Assembly: GCA_905209745.1 (NCBI GenBank)
Contig: CAJLUG010000044.1
Location: 1 to 7,521, forward strand
Reading direction: 5' to 3'
Length of the DNA stretch: 7,521 nt
From: an uncultured Mycoplasma sp.
GTDB taxonomy: Bacteria > Bacillota_I > Bacilli_A > RF39 > UBA660
This document shows, piece by piece, positions 6,184 through 7,521 of this stretch. The notes beneath the pieces are model-generated. The model was not told the DNA's origin. It was given only the letters and a program-made list of their open reading frames with translations, and ran no database searches. The translations under genes and the position numbers were made by a program. Each line of letters opens with the position of its first letter. Position 1 is the stretch's first letter.

Positions 6184-7441
6184 TTTAAAGGGTTTAGATT
6201 TATGTGCTTATACGGAGACGTTAGAAAATGGATTAGATATTATTTTTGTACCATTTCCAGATAAGAGTAATTATTTTATTAGCTATGCAACTAGGTTTGG
6301 TTCAGAGATTACTTCTTTTACACCTAATGGTCAAGAAGAAGTAAATGTTCCTTTAGGGATTGCACACTTTTTAGAGCATAAGATGTTTGAACAGGAGTCA
6401 GGAGAAGATCCGTTTGCTTATTTTTCTAAAACAGGTACAGGCTCTAATGCTTCTACTTCTTATCAGAGTACACAGTATGTTTGTTATGGAACAAAGAACT
6501 TTTTAGATAATTTAAGATATTTGTTACATTTTGTAAATGCTCCTTATTATACAGATCAAAATGTAGAGAAGGAAAAGGGAATTATTGCGGAAGAGTTAAA
6601 GATGTATGCCGATATTCCTGATGTGGCGTTGGAGACTAGACTTAGAGAAAATATTTATCATGTACATCCTAGACGTGTTGATATAGGGGGTACAGAAGAA
6701 GAAATAAGAAAGATTACGAAAGAAGATTTGTATTTGTGTTACCATAACTTTTATAGTCCTAATAATATGTTTATTTTAATTGTTGGTAACTTTCCTATGG
6801 ATGATGCTATGAGCATCATTCATGAAGAGTTAGATGCAAAAGAAAATGTTTTATATCCAGTTATTAGTCCTATTAAGGAAAAGAAGTCTGTTCGTAAAAA
6901 AGAAGACATTTTACTAGGCAATGTTCAAGTACCTAAAGTTGGTATCGGATTAAAAGTTTCAACGAAGGGCTTAACTCAGTATAGTGATTTGGAAGTTGAT
7001 TTATATTTGACAATGCTTTCTACGTTACTATTTGGTTCTTCTTCTTTATTTAGAGATCGTGTCCGTAAAGAGAAGTTATTAAATAGTATTTATATGGATT
7101 GGGATAGTATTACTGATTATAAAACGTTACTTATTCTAGCTTCTTCTAATGAACCAGAAAAGTTAGCAAAAGAAATTAAGAATGAACTAACTACTCATTA
7201 TGTTGATGAAGATAGTTTTAGAAGAATTAAAAAGGTATGGATTGCAAACGAGGTAAAGATGGCTGATTATATTGATTCTACTGTCAATAATATTTATGAT
7301 GATATGATTCGTTATAAAAAAGTTATTCCAGATAAAGTAGATATTATTCGTAATATGAATATAGAGACTTTAGAGGATATTATTAGTCATATTGATTTTC
7401 ATAATGTTAGTGTTGTTGTAATGAAAAAAGATGGCAAATAA
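6170..7441 (+). CDS. M16 family zinc metallopeptidase, catalytic subunit (YmfH-like)
   Basis: 423 residues with a complete inverted zinc site. HFLEH at 66-70 provides H66 and H70 as metal ligands and E69 as the catalytic base. The downstream helix EKEKGIIAEELKM (133-145) provides the third ligand E142 and the conserved E135. Other family marks are HPRRVDIGGT (166-175), YSPNNMFILIVGNF (about 196-209) and FGSSSLFRDRVRKEKLL (288-304) in the C-terminal lobe. Members cleave peptides inside a clamshell chamber. The chamber is probably completed by the upstream inactive protein, which has the same length and is translationally coupled. No signal peptide is visible, so a cytoplasmic location is inferred. 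Gene order in Bacilli places such pairs (ymfF/ymfH) downstream of spoIIIE. The substrate is unknown; related pairs elsewhere process peptides, but nothing here identifies one. The unit ends at a strong terminator. Confidence 0.95.
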   Translation: MKKINLKGLDLCAYTETLENGLDIIFVPFPDKSNYFISYATRFGSEITSFTPNGQEEVNVPLGIAHFLEHKMFEQESGEDPFAYFSKTGTGSNASTSYQSTQYVCYGTKNFLDNLRYLLHFVNAPYYTDQNVEKEKGIIAEELKMYADIPDVALETRLRENIYHVHPRRVDIGGTEEEIRKITKEDLYLCYHNFYSPNNMFILIVGNFPMDDAMSIIHEELDAKENVLYPVISPIKEKKSVRKKEDILLGNVQVPKVGIGLKVSTKGLTQYSDLEVDLYLTMLSTLLFGSSSLFRDRVRKEKLLNSIYMDWDSITDYKTLLILASSNEPEKLAKEIKNELTTHYVDEDSFRRIKKVWIANEVKMADYIDSTVNNIYDDMIRYKKVIPDKVDIIRNMNIETLEDIISHIDFHNVSVVVMKKDGK

Positions 7442-7470
7442 AAGCTACACCACCTGATGTAGCTTTTTTT
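7441..7470 (+). terminator. Strong terminator after the M16 genes
   Basis: AAAGCTACA (7441-7449) pairs with TGTAGCTTT (7458-7466) around an eight-base loop (7450-7457), followed by T residues to 7470. The first base of the stem is the last base of the TAA stop codon. The A-run on the left would also give a T-rich tail on the other strand, so it could act in both directions. Confidence 0.9.
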
Positions 7471-7521
7471 CATAAAGGAAGTTACTTTATGATTCAATAT
7501 TTTATCTAAAATCTACTCTTT

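Noticed and set aside
7489..7509. Short ATG frame after the final terminator
   Set aside because: Only six codons before a stop; despite a weak GGA upstream there is no support for a gene. The last 51 bases show nothing else I can call.
1..7521. CRISPR array, tRNA, rRNA, insertion sequence or phage genes
   Set aside because: No spaced direct repeats, cloverleaf, transposase or terminal inverted repeats were seen; nearly all sequence is accounted for by the six genes.

Overview
The window is AT-rich (roughly 30% GC by eye) and reads as chromosome of a low-GC Bacillota, most likely Bacilli or a gut lineage near the Mollicutes/Erysipelotrichia. Three things support this: AT-ending codons, AGGAGG-type ribosome binding sites, and an FtsK/SpoIIIE gene close to a paired set of M16 peptidases, an arrangement known from Bacilli. 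BspA-like and Listeria-Bacteroides repeat surface proteins are common in uncultured gut members of this group. Tryptophan is always TGG, no gene contains an in-frame TGA, and all stops are TAA or TAG, so the standard bacterial code fits. The taxon is an inference.

Layout, all on the + strand. (1) 1-1052: 3' part of a surface/adhesin-like protein, with a Listeria-Bacteroides repeat followed by four 26-residue BspA-like (DUF285) repeats. Its frame is open to the left edge, so the true start lies outside the window. (2) 1170-3425: FtsK/SpoIIIE DNA translocase. (3) 3483-4106: a small acidic lipoprotein of unknown function. (4) 4176-4889: DeoD-type purine nucleoside phosphorylase. (5) 4912-6183 and 6170-7441: two M16-family proteins overlapping by 14 bases. 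The first has no zinc motif and the second is catalytic (YmfF/YmfH-like pair). The last 51 bases hold no gene I can support.

Transcription appears to be organised as four units: [surface protein], [ftsK], [lipoprotein] and [deoD - M16 - M16]. Each ends in a hairpin plus T-run, and the last three are each preceded by a TATAAT box. The spacers are very short, and the 5' side of every terminator hairpin overlaps the stop codon or last codons of its gene.

Functionally this is mostly housekeeping: chromosome segregation, purine salvage and a heterodimeric peptidase. To the left is a fast-evolving surface protein. I found no convincing new defence, mobile or RNA-based system. The points most worth a second look are the stop-codon-embedded terminators, a GC-rich 3' tail on the surface-protein gene, changed residues in the DeoD active-site loop, and the unrecognised lipoprotein.
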